Assembly: GCA_032051265.1 (NCBI GenBank)
Contig: DAMBYU010000001.1
Span: 806,001 to 870,000, forward strand
Direction of reading: 5' to 3'
DNA: 64,000 bases
Source: Dryocola sp032051265
GTDB taxonomy: Bacteria > Pseudomonadota > Gammaproteobacteria > Enterobacterales > Enterobacteriaceae
The notes beneath the pieces were generated by a model. It made no database searches, had not been told where the DNA came from, and saw only the letters and a program-made list of their open reading frames with translations. A program made the translations under genes and the position numbers. Positions 44,165 to 52,161 of this stretch are shown in pieces; position 1 is the stretch's first letter; each line of letters starts with the position of its first letter.

Positions 44165-44956
44165 ATGGCAATCGCAGATCTGGATAAACAACCTGATTCT
44201 GTCTCTTCTGTCCTGAAAGTTTTTGGCATCTTACAGGCTCTTGGCGAAGAACGTGAAATTGGTATCACTGAACTTTCGCAACGCGTCATGATGTCAAAAA
44301 GCACCGTCTATCGCTTTTTGCAAACCATGAAGTCGCTGGGTTATGTCGCTCAGGAAGGCGAGTCGGAGAAATATTCTCTGACGCTGAAATTGTTTGAGCT
44401 GGGCGCACGCGCGCTGCAAAACGTTGATTTAATTCGCAGCGCAGATATTCAAATGCGTGAGCTTTCGCGTCTGACTAAAGAGACGATTCACTTAGGTGCT
44501 CTGGATGAAGACAGTATTGTCTACATCCATAAAATCGACTCTATGTATAACCTGCGCATGTATTCCCGCGTGGGCCGTCGTAATCCGTTATACAGCACCG
44601 CAATTGGTAAAGTGCTGCTGGCGTGGCGCGACCGGGAAGAGGTGAGAGAGATCCTTGCAGGCGTGGAGTACACGCGCAGCACCGACCGCACGATTATGAG
44701 CACCGAAGAGCTGCTTCCGCTGCTGGACCAGGTCCGCGAGCAGGGCTACGGGGAAGATAATCAGGAGCAGGAAGAAGGGCTGCGTTGCATTGGCGTACCC
44801 GTATTTGACCGTTTTGGTGTAGTCATTGCCGGGTTGAGTATTTCTTTCCCGACGTTGCGTTTCTCAGAAGACCGCTTGCACGAATACGTTGCGATGCTTC
44901 ACGATGCCGCGCGAACTATCTCCAAACAAATGGGTTATCACGATTATCCTTTCTGA
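44165..44956 (+). CDS. kdgR: IclR-type transcriptional repressor KdgR
   Basis: 263-residue repressor of 2-keto-3-deoxygluconate and hexuronate catabolism. The N-terminal winged helix-turn-helix (LSQRVMMSKSTVYRFLQTM) is followed by the IclR effector domain (RVGRRNPLYSTAIGKVLLAW and LRCIGVPVFDRFGVVIAGLS). KdgR represses eda in several enterobacteria, so it may connect to the eda gene 28 kb away in this window. A strong terminator follows. Confidence 0.95.
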   Translation: MAIADLDKQPDSVSSVLKVFGILQALGEEREIGITELSQRVMMSKSTVYRFLQTMKSLGYVAQEGESEKYSLTLKLFELGARALQNVDLIRSADIQMRELSRLTKETIHLGALDEDSIVYIHKIDSMYNLRMYSRVGRRNPLYSTAIGKVLLAWRDREEVREILAGVEYTRSTDRTIMSTEELLPLLDQVREQGYGEDNQEQEEGLRCIGVPVFDRFGVVIAGLSISFPTLRFSEDRLHEYVAMLHDAARTISKQMGYHDYPF

Positions 44957-44966
44957 CAGATGCTTG

Positions 44967-44994
44967 AAAAACGCCGCTAACTGCGGCGTTTTTA
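44967..44994. terminator. Terminator between kdgR and yobH
   Basis: AAAAACGCCGC-TAACT-GCGGCGTTTTT, symmetric and likely used by both converging genes. Confidence 0.9.
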
Positions 44995-45237
44995 TTAGTG
45001 GCCATCGTCAATGACGGTATCGCTTTTACGCAGAACCGGACAATTAGTGAGTCCTATAATCCCACTATCGGTGTGAACAAACTGGGCCGTAACGACATCA
45101 CGCGCGGTTAAGTATTTACATTGTAAGCCCAGGCCTGCGGCATTCTCATTACTGCCAATCAATACGCCATAGCCCGATAAGAGCAAACCGATCCACAAAA
45201 GTGCTATTACAATAATGGCGCGGATCACCATACGCAT
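44995..45237 (-). CDS. yobH: Small membrane protein YobH
   Basis: 80-residue protein similar to E. coli YobH (79). An N-terminal membrane segment or signal (AIIVIALLWIGLLLSGYGVL) is followed by a conserved periplasmic part with two cysteines (GLQCKYLTARD and LTNCPVLRKSD). The start at 45237 has a ribosome-binding site (GAGGTTTC). The function is not known. It lies between kdgR and mgrB as in E. coli. Confidence 0.9.
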   Translation of the reverse strand: MRMVIRAIIVIALLWIGLLLSGYGVLIGSNENAAGLGLQCKYLTARDVVTAQFVHTDSGIIGLTNCPVLRKSDTVIDDGH

Positions 45238-45397
45238 AGAAACCTCATTTTTTGCTGTGTAGTCGCCTCTAAGCGTAGTGGATTGTTTTGCATAAACAAT
45301 ATCAGGATTCCTAATAGTTAAATGCAACCGCAGTTAAGCCAGGTTTAATTTATCAGTGTTACGCTGGGAGAAGATCAGAGTTGACGTGGAGAGATGA

Positions 45398-45541
45398 GTG
45401 AAAAAGTACCGATGGGTTATTCTGGTGGCAATCGTCGTCGCCTGCCTGCTCTTATGGACCCAAATGGTTAACGTGTTGTGCGATCAGGATGTACAGTTTT
45501 TCAGCGGCATCTGCACAATCAATAAATTTATCCCCTGGTAG
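45398..45541 (+). CDS. mgrB: PhoQ feedback inhibitor MgrB
   Basis: 47-residue membrane peptide that binds PhoQ and dampens the PhoPQ response; loss of it causes colistin resistance in related bacteria. Start is GTG (VKKYRWVILVAIVVACLLLW), as in E. coli. One membrane helix is followed by the short periplasmic part with the two cysteines needed for activity (NVLCDQDVQFFSGICTIN) and the conserved end NKFIPW. The gene is intact here. A PhoP-box-like repeat (CAGTTA-N5-GGTTTA at 45331-45347) lies upstream, but the match is only partial. Confidence 0.95.
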   Translation: MKKYRWVILVAIVVACLLLWTQMVNVLCDQDVQFFSGICTINKFIPW

Positions 45542-45614
45542 GCTATTTTTGATCGCCTGGTGATTTCCTTGCGCCCGGGCAGGTGTAGAATACGCGTTTT
45601 GTTGAGGTGGTATG

Positions 45615-45896
45615 ATGAACGAACTGAACGTTGGTATTTTTAACATTGCGTCTCTGGCAGTCTCCCTGGTTGTGCTGTTCATTGGTCTGCTGCTGTGGTT
45701 TTTTGTTAATCGCGCAAGCAGTCGCGCAAATGAGCAAGTCGCTCTGCTTGAAGAACTACTCGATCAGCAAAAGCGACAGAATGCTCTGCTGCGTCGTTTG
45801 TGTGAAGCAAACGAGCCGGAAGTAGAAAAAAAAGCGACGGCGGCGGTAGATGAAAATGAAGAGGACGATTTTGTCCGTCTGGTCGCAGAGCGGTAA
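45615..45896 (+). CDS. yebO: Small membrane protein YebO
   Basis: 94-residue protein similar to E. coli YebO. It has one N-terminal membrane segment (SLAVSLVVLFIGLLLWFFVN) and a cytoplasmic, partly coiled-coil tail (EQVALLEELLDQQKRQNALL) with an acidic end. It follows mgrB after 73 bases, with which it is co-conserved. Two adjacent ATG codons (45612 and 45615) are possible starts; the homologue begins at the second. The function is unknown. Confidence 0.9.
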   Translation: MNELNVGIFNIASLAVSLVVLFIGLLLWFFVNRASSRANEQVALLEELLDQQKRQNALLRRLCEANEPEVEKKATAAVDENEEDDFVRLVAER

Positions 45897-45938
45897 CGTT
45901 CTGCCGGGTGGTTGACTGTTTTTCTTTCAGGAGCCGGT

Positions 45939-46942
45939 ATGCCGTGGAAAAATCCCTGGTTCAATCCGCTGCAGCCACACCATCTCCCCGATGGTTTTCG
46001 CAATCTGCATGCTCTGCAACGCCAGCCGGGTGACGTTAAGCGCTGGCGTGAAGAACGAAAAGCACAGAGGCTTCCGCATCCTCCGGTCGGAGGATATCCG
46101 GCTTTTGTTGAACGCTGGTGGCAAAAAGCCCAGGTAAGCGGTGACGATGACCGTGTCTGGTGGTTAGGGCACGCGAGTTTGTTGTTACGTCTGCAAGGGC
46201 AATATCTGCTCACTGACCCGGTTTTCTCCCGGCGCGCTTCTCCGCTCTCCTTTGCAGGTCCCCTGCGTAAAACGCCGGTTTCGCTGGGTATTAACGAGCT
46301 TCCTCAGCTTGATGCGGTACTTATCTCCCATAATCACTATGATCATCTCGACAGTGCAACGGTGCGCCAGATTGCCAGGCGCTTCCCCGACGCACATTTT
46401 TTTTTTTTGTGCCTCTGGGATTAAAGGGCTGGTTTACAAGACGCGGTATCCGTCATGTGACCGAGCTCGACTGGTGGCAGGCGTTAACCTGGCAGGGGAT
46501 GGCCATTACCGCCGTTCCGGCACAGCACTGGAGCATGAGATCGTTATGGGATCGCAATCGTAGCCTGTGGTGTGGATGGGTTATTGAAACAGCGCGGCTA
46601 CGCTTCTGGTTTAGCGGCGATACGGGGTTTTCAAGCGATCTGGCGGAGATTGCGCTGCGTTTAGGCCCGCTGGACGCCGCCGCGATTCCGATTGGAGCTT
46701 ATGCGCCACGCTGGTTTATGGGTGCTCATCATATGGATCCCCAACAGGCCGTTACCTTATGGCAGCAGATTGGCCGTCCTGTGACGATACCTATTCACTG
46801 GGGGGTATTCGAGCTTGCTGACGAGTCGTTAGATCTGCCGCCGCAGGAGCTGCTTGCGGCCCTCTCGGCCGCTGGCGAAAAGGCCGAAGGTTTTACGCCG
46901 TTCATCATTGGACAAAGCGCGCCCTTATTTAAAAATAAGTAA
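45939..46942 (+). pseudogene. Metallo-beta-lactamase-fold hydrolase (RomA/NAPE-PLD-like), frameshifted
   Basis: The 5' part (45939-46424) and 3' part (46409-46942) are in different frames. Together they cover a full-length hydrolase of about 334 residues: N-terminal MPWKNPWFNPLQPHHLPDGF, the metal motif SHNHYDHLDSAT, then WFSGDTGFSSDLAEIA, IGAYAPRWFMGAHHMDPQQA and PIHWGVFELADE. The shift occurs at a run of 12 T (46397-46408): ten or thirteen T would restore DAHFFF-VPLGLKGW. A good start (CAGGAGCCGGT ATG) exists. Causes could be a true mutation, phase variation or slippage, or a sequencing error in the homopolymer. Substrate unknown. Confidence 0.88.
46397..46408 (+). repeat. Homopolymer of 12 T inside the hydrolase gene
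   Basis: Twelve consecutive T in a coding region, exactly at the point where the reading frame changes. Runs of this length are prone to replication and transcription slippage and to base-calling errors. Confidence 0.95.
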
Positions 46943-47482
46943 TAGTTATTATTGCAAGATTACATTTTTTATTTTAGCTGAAAAATGCGCGGCTCATTTT
47001 GCGCTATATATTATAGCGAAACGTTTTTATTGCCTCATGGCGAAGCGCAACGTCATTAAAGTTTCATTATTTTTGCATATTATTACCGGTTAACTGTGCA
47101 AGCTTTATTCTATTTGGGTTCTGAGAGGAAATTTTTTAACCGGATATCCAAAAGAGCCGCCTTGCATTGCGCTTTTTTTGCATATTTATGCAGTAAACGG
47201 CATAAGATTAGTAAGGGGACGTGGCCCTTTTTAAGTCGCCGCCTGGACGAAGTGAAGTCTTTGAGCTATGGTAAAAAAGTTGTCTGAATCTTGCTGTTGC
47301 AGGCACAGCGGCAAGCGCGAGCTTGTGAGATGTTTTATTCATAAAGTGTACGTTTGTTTTTTGTGGGCAAATGTACAGTTTTTGGAATCTGTGCGGCAGA
47401 TCGATACGTGCTTAAAAATGGCTTGCCATTGTTTACGTTGTATGTGATAACACTTTGGGTCAAACGAGGTACAGTTCTGTTT
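46943..47482. other. Gene-free stretch upstream of yobF-cspC
   Basis: 540 AT-rich bases with no coding region that I can support; short frames such as 47096-47287 lack a ribosome-binding site and family marks. The last 100 bases (AACACTTTGGGTCAAACGAG onward) look like the conserved leader of the yobF-cspC mRNA. A small stem (GGGGACGTGGCCC followed by TTTTT) near 47216-47234 could be a terminator or the end of an unknown short RNA. Confidence 0.5.
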
Positions 47483-47626
47483 ATGTGTGGCATTTTCAGT
47501 AAAGAAGTCCTGAGTAAACACGTTGTCGTTGAATACCGCTTCTCTGCCGAACCTTATATTAGTGCCTCAAGCAGTAACGTCTCTGTTTTATCTAAGTTAT
47601 GCCTGCGGGCGAAGAAAACAATCTAA
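47483..47626 (+). CDS. yobF: Small stress protein YobF
   Basis: 47-residue protein almost identical to E. coli YobF (MCGIFSKEVLSKHVVVEYRF and LCLRAKKTI). It is translated from the same mRNA as cspC, which starts 12 bases later. E. coli YobF accumulates after heat shock and other stresses; its molecular function is unknown. A longer open frame upstream is not conserved. The start is fixed by the family N-terminus. Confidence 0.93.
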   Translation: MCGIFSKEVLSKHVVVEYRFSAEPYISASSSNVSVLSKLCLRAKKTI

Positions 47627-47638
47627 GGAATTTGCAAA

Positions 47639-47848
47639 ATGGCAAAGATTAAAGGTCAAGTTAAGTGGTTCAACGAGTCTAAAGGTTTTGGTTTCATTAC
47701 TCCTGCTGACGGCAGCAAAGATGTGTTCGTACACTTCTCTGCAATCCAGGGTAACGGCTTCAAAACTCTGGCTGAAGGCCAGAACGTTGAGTTCGAAATC
47801 CAGGACGGCCAGAAAGGCCCTGCTGCAGTTAACGTGACTGCCATCTAA
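47639..47848 (+). CDS. cspC: Cold-shock-domain RNA chaperone CspC
   Basis: 69-residue constitutive member of the CspA family. Both RNA-binding motifs are intact: KGFGFIT (RNP1) and DVFVHFSAI (RNP2). CspC melts RNA structure and stabilises stress-related mRNAs such as rpoS. The ribosome-binding site is TAAGGA. It follows yobF in one transcript and is closed by a terminator. Confidence 0.98.
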
Positions 47849-47891
47849 TTCAGCTGAATTAGGCTCAGGCGCCAAAACGCCTAATTGAGTT

Positions 47892-47924
47892 AAAAGCCTC
47901 GCCTCCGTAGCGGGGCTTTTTAAT
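47892..47924 (+). terminator. Terminator after cspC
   Basis: AAAAGCCTCGCCTCCGTAGC followed by GGGGCTTTTT; stem of eight pairs with a T tail. A smaller GGCG/CGCC hairpin lies just upstream. Confidence 0.9.
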
Positions 47925-48078
47925 GATTGAAATAAAATCAATACCTTTCAAAGTATTACCAAAACCCTCTCCGCGTTGCCTCTTGTTGCACTCCTGCGAA
48001 GGATTTAGCACTGTTTCCGCACGAATCGCCGCGAAAGTCTGTTTAAATTTTCACTCGCTTACGTTTTGATAAGGATAG

Positions 48079-49827
48079 ATGGTGAGGAAAATTACCCCCG
48101 CGCTCGTGGGCAATTTCATCCAGTGGCGTTTTGGACTGCTTTGTCTGGCAATCCTGCTAAGCCTGGTTTTATTGCTTGGCAGGGTGGCCTGGTTACAGAT
48201 TATCTCCCCTGACAATCTTGTCAGACAGGAAGACATGCGATCCCTGCGCGAAAAAACCATTATGGTGCCGCGCGGCATGATACAGGACCGTGACGGTCGT
48301 CCGCTGGCGGTGAGCGTCCCGGTCGAGGCGGTATGGGCCGACCCAAAAGTAGTTATGGAAAAAGGGGGCGTCCAGTTCGACCGCCGCTGGCAGGCGCTCG
48401 CTAACGCGCTACATACGCCGCTGAGTGAAATCGCAGCGCGTATTCATCATAACGAGCGAAGCCGTTTCCTCTATCTTGCTCGCCAGCTTGATCCCCAGCA
48501 AGCGGCCTGGATCGATAAATTAAATATTGCCGGTATCTCGCTGCGTGAAGAATCCCGGCGGTTTTATCCTGCCGGGCATGTTGCGTCGAACCTGCTGGGG
48601 TTTACCAATATCGACGATCGGGGCATTGAGGGCGTTGAAAAGAGTTTTGACCGCCAGCTAACCGGTGCCTCAGGCGAGCGCCTGGTGCGCAAAGATCGCT
48701 ATGGCCACGTGATTGAGAATATTACACAGACGCCGCCGAAACCTGCACACAATATTATTCTGAGCATCGATGAGCGCCTTCAGACGGTGGCGGAAGATGC
48801 GCTGGGCAATGCGGTCACCTGGAACAAAGCGCAGTCAGGCGCCGCGGTGATTATTGATGTGAATACCGGTGAGGTGCTGGCGATGGCCAGCTACCCGACC
48901 TTTAACCCGAATAATCGCGACGGGGCAACCCTGGACGATTTCCGTAACCGTGCCATCAGCGACACCTTCGAACCCGGCTCTACGGTTAAGCCGATGGTCA
49001 TTATGACCGCCCTGAAGCAGGGGATCGTCCAGCCGAATAGCGTGGTGGACACGCATCCCTACACCCTTGATGGGCACCGGATCCGCGATGTAGGGTTCTA
49101 TCCGCAATTAACGCTTACCGGCATCTTACAAAAGTCCAGCGATACCGGGGTGTCCCGGCTTTCGCTTGCCATGCCGATTCAGGCTCTGCTGGACACTTAT
49201 AAAAGCTTTGGTTTTGGCAAGTCCACCGGCCTGGGCCTGACGGGAGAGAGCAGTGGCTTACTACCGCACCGGCAACGCTGGGGAGAGCTGGATCGTGCAA
49301 CGTTCTCCTTTGGCTATGGGCTGATGGTGACTCCGCTGCAGCTGGCACACGTCTTCGCCACCATCGGGAGCTTTGGCATTTCCAGGCCGTTATCCATTAC
49401 GCGCGTCGATCCGCCGGTTGTTGGGAAACGCGTGATATCCGCGCGGATCGCTCATCAGGTTGAACATATGATGGAAAGCGTGGCGCTGCCGGGTGGTGGG
49501 GGAACAAAAGCTGCCGTGCGCGGCTATCGCGTAGCGGTTAAAACGGGTACGGCGAAGAAAATTGGCGATGACGGCAAATATATCGATAAATATGTTGCCT
49601 ATACCGCAGGCGTTGCGCCCGCCAGTAATCCTCGCTTTGCACTAGCCGTGGTTATTAACGATCCTTCCAACGGCGCCTATTACGGTGGGGCGGTTTCGGC
49701 GCCGGTATTTAGCCAGATCATGGGTGATGTACTACGGCTGGAAAACATTGAACCGGATGGGTTATCGCCGGGAGATGATCGTCTGGTACTGATGAATAAG
49801 TCACAGGAGGCGGCGCCGGCGCTGTAG
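48079..49827 (+). CDS. Class B penicillin-binding protein, FtsI paralogue (PBP3SAL-like)
   Basis: 582-residue transpeptidase of the FtsI/PBP3 family. This is not ftsI itself: it is outside the dcw cluster and sits after cspC, where Salmonella has the acid-pH-specific septal enzyme PBP3SAL. An N-terminal membrane anchor (FGLLCLAILLSLVLLLGRVAW) precedes the pedestal and the transpeptidase domain. Active-site motifs are S301-T-V-K304 (EPGSTVKPM), S353-S-D355 and K488-T-G490. E. coli FtsI has SSN in the second motif; here the third residue is Asp. Probably active in septal murein synthesis under special conditions. Confidence 0.92.
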   Translation: MVRKITPALVGNFIQWRFGLLCLAILLSLVLLLGRVAWLQIISPDNLVRQEDMRSLREKTIMVPRGMIQDRDGRPLAVSVPVEAVWADPKVVMEKGGVQFDRRWQALANALHTPLSEIAARIHHNERSRFLYLARQLDPQQAAWIDKLNIAGISLREESRRFYPAGHVASNLLGFTNIDDRGIEGVEKSFDRQLTGASGERLVRKDRYGHVIENITQTPPKPAHNIILSIDERLQTVAEDALGNAVTWNKAQSGAAVIIDVNTGEVLAMASYPTFNPNNRDGATLDDFRNRAISDTFEPGSTVKPMVIMTALKQGIVQPNSVVDTHPYTLDGHRIRDVGFYPQLTLTGILQKSSDTGVSRLSLAMPIQALLDTYKSFGFGKSTGLGLTGESSGLLPHRQRWGELDRATFSFGYGLMVTPLQLAHVFATIGSFGISRPLSITRVDPPVVGKRVISARIAHQVEHMMESVALPGGGGTKAAVRGYRVAVKTGTAKKIGDDGKYIDKYVAYTAGVAPASNPRFALAVVINDPSNGAYYGGAVSAPVFSQIMGDVLRLENIEPDGLSPGDDRLVLMNKSQEAAPAL

Positions 49828-49889
49828 CCGCTTTTCGTCGTGGGGCGTAAGCGTTACACTTGCGCCCTCTACAGTTACCCGGAGTCACC

Positions 49890-50696
49890 ATGTCCTACCT
49901 CTGCCCACTTTGCCATGCACCTCTTCTTGCTCAGGAAAAAAGTTTTGTTTGTCCGCAGGGACACCAGTTCGACCAGGCGAAAGAAGGCTATGTGAATCTG
50001 CTGCCGGTACAGCACAAGCATTCCAAAGATCCGGGTGACAGCGCTGAGATGATGCAGGCCCGCCGCGCATTTCTTGATGCGGGTCATTACCAGCCGCTGC
50101 GCGATACTATTTGCCAGATTCTGACTGGGTTCGCGCCTGAAAACCTGCTGGATATCGGGTGTGGGGAAGGGTATTACACCGCAGGCTTTGCCGGGGCGTT
50201 AACAGGACTTACGGGAAATATCTGGGGGCTGGATGTTGCAAAAGTTGCGATTCGCTATGCGGCTAAGCGCTACCCACAGGTGCATTTTTGCGTCGCTTCC
50301 AGCCATCGTCTGCCGTTTGATGACGCCAGTCTGGATGCCGTGGTGCGCATCTTTGCGCCGTGCAAGGCTGAAGAGCTGGCGCGTGTTGTCAAACCCGGCG
50401 GGGTGGTTATTACCGCCACCCCCGGACCGCGCCATCTGCTGCAGCTAAAGGGGTTAATCTATCAGGACGTTTTATTGCATTCGCAGGAGGTTGAATCGCT
50501 GCCTGGCTTTACGCAACATCAGACCCGGCAGACTGGCTGGCCGATGATGCTTAAGGGAGAAGAAGCCGTGGCGCTGCTGCAAATGACGCCGTTTGCCTGG
50601 CGTGCGCGGCCTGAAGTGTGGGAGGCGCTGAAAGCAGAAACGGCGTTTGCCTGTGAAACCGACTTTGTGGTGCGGGTCTGGCGACGCGAGGGATAG
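49890..50696 (+). CDS. rlmA: 23S rRNA (guanine-745-N1) methyltransferase RlmA
   Basis: Methylates G745 of 23S rRNA. The 268 residues begin with a zinc-binding module (CPLCHAPLLAQEKSFVCPQGH) and continue with the SAM-binding Rossmann domain (LLDIGCGEGYYTAGFA). The start MSYLCPLCH at 49890 follows the site CCGGAG and matches E. coli; a longer frame upstream has no homology. It is convergent with mntP, with one base between the ends. Confidence 0.95.
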   Translation: MSYLCPLCHAPLLAQEKSFVCPQGHQFDQAKEGYVNLLPVQHKHSKDPGDSAEMMQARRAFLDAGHYQPLRDTICQILTGFAPENLLDIGCGEGYYTAGFAGALTGLTGNIWGLDVAKVAIRYAAKRYPQVHFCVASSHRLPFDDASLDAVVRIFAPCKAEELARVVKPGGVVITATPGPRHLLQLKGLIYQDVLLHSQEVESLPGFTQHQTRQTGWPMMLKGEEAVALLQMTPFAWRARPEVWEALKAETAFACETDFVVRVWRREG

Positions 50697-50697
50697 A

Positions 50698-51264
50698 TTA
50701 AAGATAAAAATGGCTGTACAGGATCTGGCAGCCAATCCCGATTAACACCAGACCGCCGAGGATCTCGGCGCGTTTACCCAGCATCGGGCCGATAAAACGG
50801 CCAATCATCATTCCCAGAGTGGACATTATCATCGTAGCGCAGCCAATCGCCAGCGCGGTTTCGATGATGTTCACCTTCAGGAACGCCAGGCCAACCCCTA
50901 CCGCCATGGCGTCAAGGCTTGTGGCAATGGCGGTAGTGACTAAAAGCCAGAAACCGTGGCGCTGCAGCTTAGGCGCAGCTTCCGCGTCGCCGCCACGCAA
51001 ACCCTCGATGAACATTCTTCCCCCCAGAAAAACCAGCAACACGAAGGCTATCCAGTGATTCCATTCCAGCACGACCTGGCTTGCCAGCAGGCCAAGGCAC
51101 CAGCCGATAAGTGGAGTAAGGGTTTCAATGACGCCAAAAATAAGGCCCGTGCGGAGCGCTTCTGAAAATCTGGGTTTATGAAGCGAGGCGCCTTTCCCGA
51201 TCGATGCTGCGAAAGCATCCATCGACATGCCAAATGCGAGAAGGAGAGTTGCGGAGAGATTCAT
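50698..51264 (-). CDS. mntP: Manganese exporter MntP
   Basis: 188-residue inner-membrane Mn2+ efflux protein with six predicted helices. The conserved metal-site aspartates lie in the two repeats: FGMSMDAFAASIGKGA (helix 1) and TAIATSLDAMAVGVGLAF. Expression is controlled twice in E. coli, by MntR and by a yybP-ykoY Mn riboswitch; matching sequences for both are found upstream here. Confidence 0.96.
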   Translation of the reverse strand: MNLSATLLLAFGMSMDAFAASIGKGASLHKPRFSEALRTGLIFGVIETLTPLIGWCLGLLASQVVLEWNHWIAFVLLVFLGGRMFIEGLRGGDAEAAPKLQRHGFWLLVTTAIATSLDAMAVGVGLAFLKVNIIETALAIGCATMIMSTLGMMIGRFIGPMLGKRAEILGGLVLIGIGCQILYSHFYL

Positions 51265-51299
51265 TACAGCGCCTCAGTTGGGAATATCCATATACACGT

Positions 51300-51440
51300 T
51301 GTCCATCCCCAACGTTCGATGGTTACGTGCCTATGGTCTCGCCTACTCATAACTGAGTCGTACACGCCACGTTCTTAGAACGAGTATGTTGACATGTACA
51401 TTTTCACTGCTGTGAAAATCGGCTACTCCCCAACGACGGG
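51300..51440 (-). promoter_or_regulatory. yybP-ykoY manganese riboswitch in the mntP leader
   Basis: Read on the minus strand, the leader contains GGGGAGTAGCC (51431-51421), the segment ATGTCAACATACTCG, and the second conserved loop GAGACC (51340-51335), in the right order for the yybP-ykoY aptamer that binds Mn2+. Its end lies about 35-70 bases before the mntP start codon, so it can control translation or termination. The outer borders are approximate. Confidence 0.88.
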
Positions 51441-51571
51441 CGCAACCTTAACATATTTTTTGAAAATAAAACAATAATTGATATTGATGCTTCATGGCGC
51501 AAATGATAACTATTTTCATTTAATTGGAAAGGTAATCAAAACGTTAAAAAATAAGCACAGAGAATAGCCGG

Positions 51572-51591
51572 AAATAGCTTTGGCTATGTTT
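51572..51591. promoter_or_regulatory. MntR-like operator upstream of mntP
   Basis: AAATAGCTTTGGCTATGTTT is an inverted repeat (ATAGC-TTTG-GCTAT) that resembles the MntR consensus AAACATAGC-N4-GCTATGTTT. It lies about 130 bases upstream of the aptamer, where MntR could activate mntP. It is only a sequence match. Confidence 0.6.
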
Positions 51592-51640
51592 TTAATTCGC
51601 CGGATTGGTTAAAAAATATAACGATTGCTATCTTTTTAAG

Positions 51641-52099
51641 CTATTGACTGGCAACAAGAAGTTTATAAATTTTTTCCAGATCCTCTATATTCCTGACGCG
51701 AATAAGCAGGCGCCGCTGCTCTAATTGCATCACCAGCACACCATCCTCCGATAAATTCATCTCTTTTATTCGGGAATAGCGGATCCAGACGCCGGCAAAG
51801 AAAAAGCCATCATTTTTAAACAACAGCTTAGGCTTGCGGATCCACGACAGATAAACAGCAATCAATGCCAGCACGGATAATAACCATGTGGTAATCGCCG
51901 TTCCATTTGTGGTGACGTTGTTGTAGATAAGGATGCCGACCAGAAAGACAAAGATGGTGCTGTCGATGCGGTTTCGGCGCAGAAGGGTGATAGTCAGACG
52001 CGTCTTGCCTTTGAGCTTATCCATTATAAATTCATCGTAAATCGCCCAGCCCAGCAGCAGCACGATAAACACAACCAGTACGAAATCCGTTAACGACAT
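51641..52099 (-). CDS. yobD: Inner-membrane protein YobD (DUF986)
   Basis: 152-residue protein with three predicted N-terminal membrane segments (TDFVLVVFIVLLLGWAIYDE, the second and third near residues 45-85) and a cytoplasmic C-terminal part (LFKNDGFFFAGVWIRYSRIK) that resembles the PH-like domain of the DUF986 family. It follows manZ on the same strand after the operon terminator, so it has some read-through or its own promoter. The function is unknown. Confidence 0.92.
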   Translation of the reverse strand: MSLTDFVLVVFIVLLLGWAIYDEFIMDKLKGKTRLTITLLRRNRIDSTIFVFLVGILIYNNVTTNGTAITTWLLSVLALIAVYLSWIRKPKLLFKNDGFFFAGVWIRYSRIKEMNLSEDGVLVMQLEQRRLLIRVRNIEDLEKIYKLLVASQ

Positions 52100-52118
52100 G
52101 ACATCTCCTGACTAACCA

Positions 52119-52148
52119 ATAAAAAACCGGGGCAGGCGCCCCGGTTTG
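52119..52148 (-). terminator. Terminator of manXYZ
   Basis: Minus-strand stem AAACCGGGGCGCCTGCCCCG with GTTT closing, followed by TTTTTT. It lies between manZ and yobD. Confidence 0.88.
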
Positions 52149-52161
52149 AACAGCAGCTTAC

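Noticed and set aside
45398..45541. Possible inactivation of mgrB linked to colistin resistance
   Set aside because: The gene is intact, with both cysteines and the usual length; the GTG start is also normal.
47354..47626. 90-codon version of yobF
   Set aside because: Only the last 47 codons match the YobF family; the upstream part is mRNA leader.
47523..47837. 104-codon frame overlapping yobF and cspC
   Set aside because: Out-of-frame shadow of two conserved genes.
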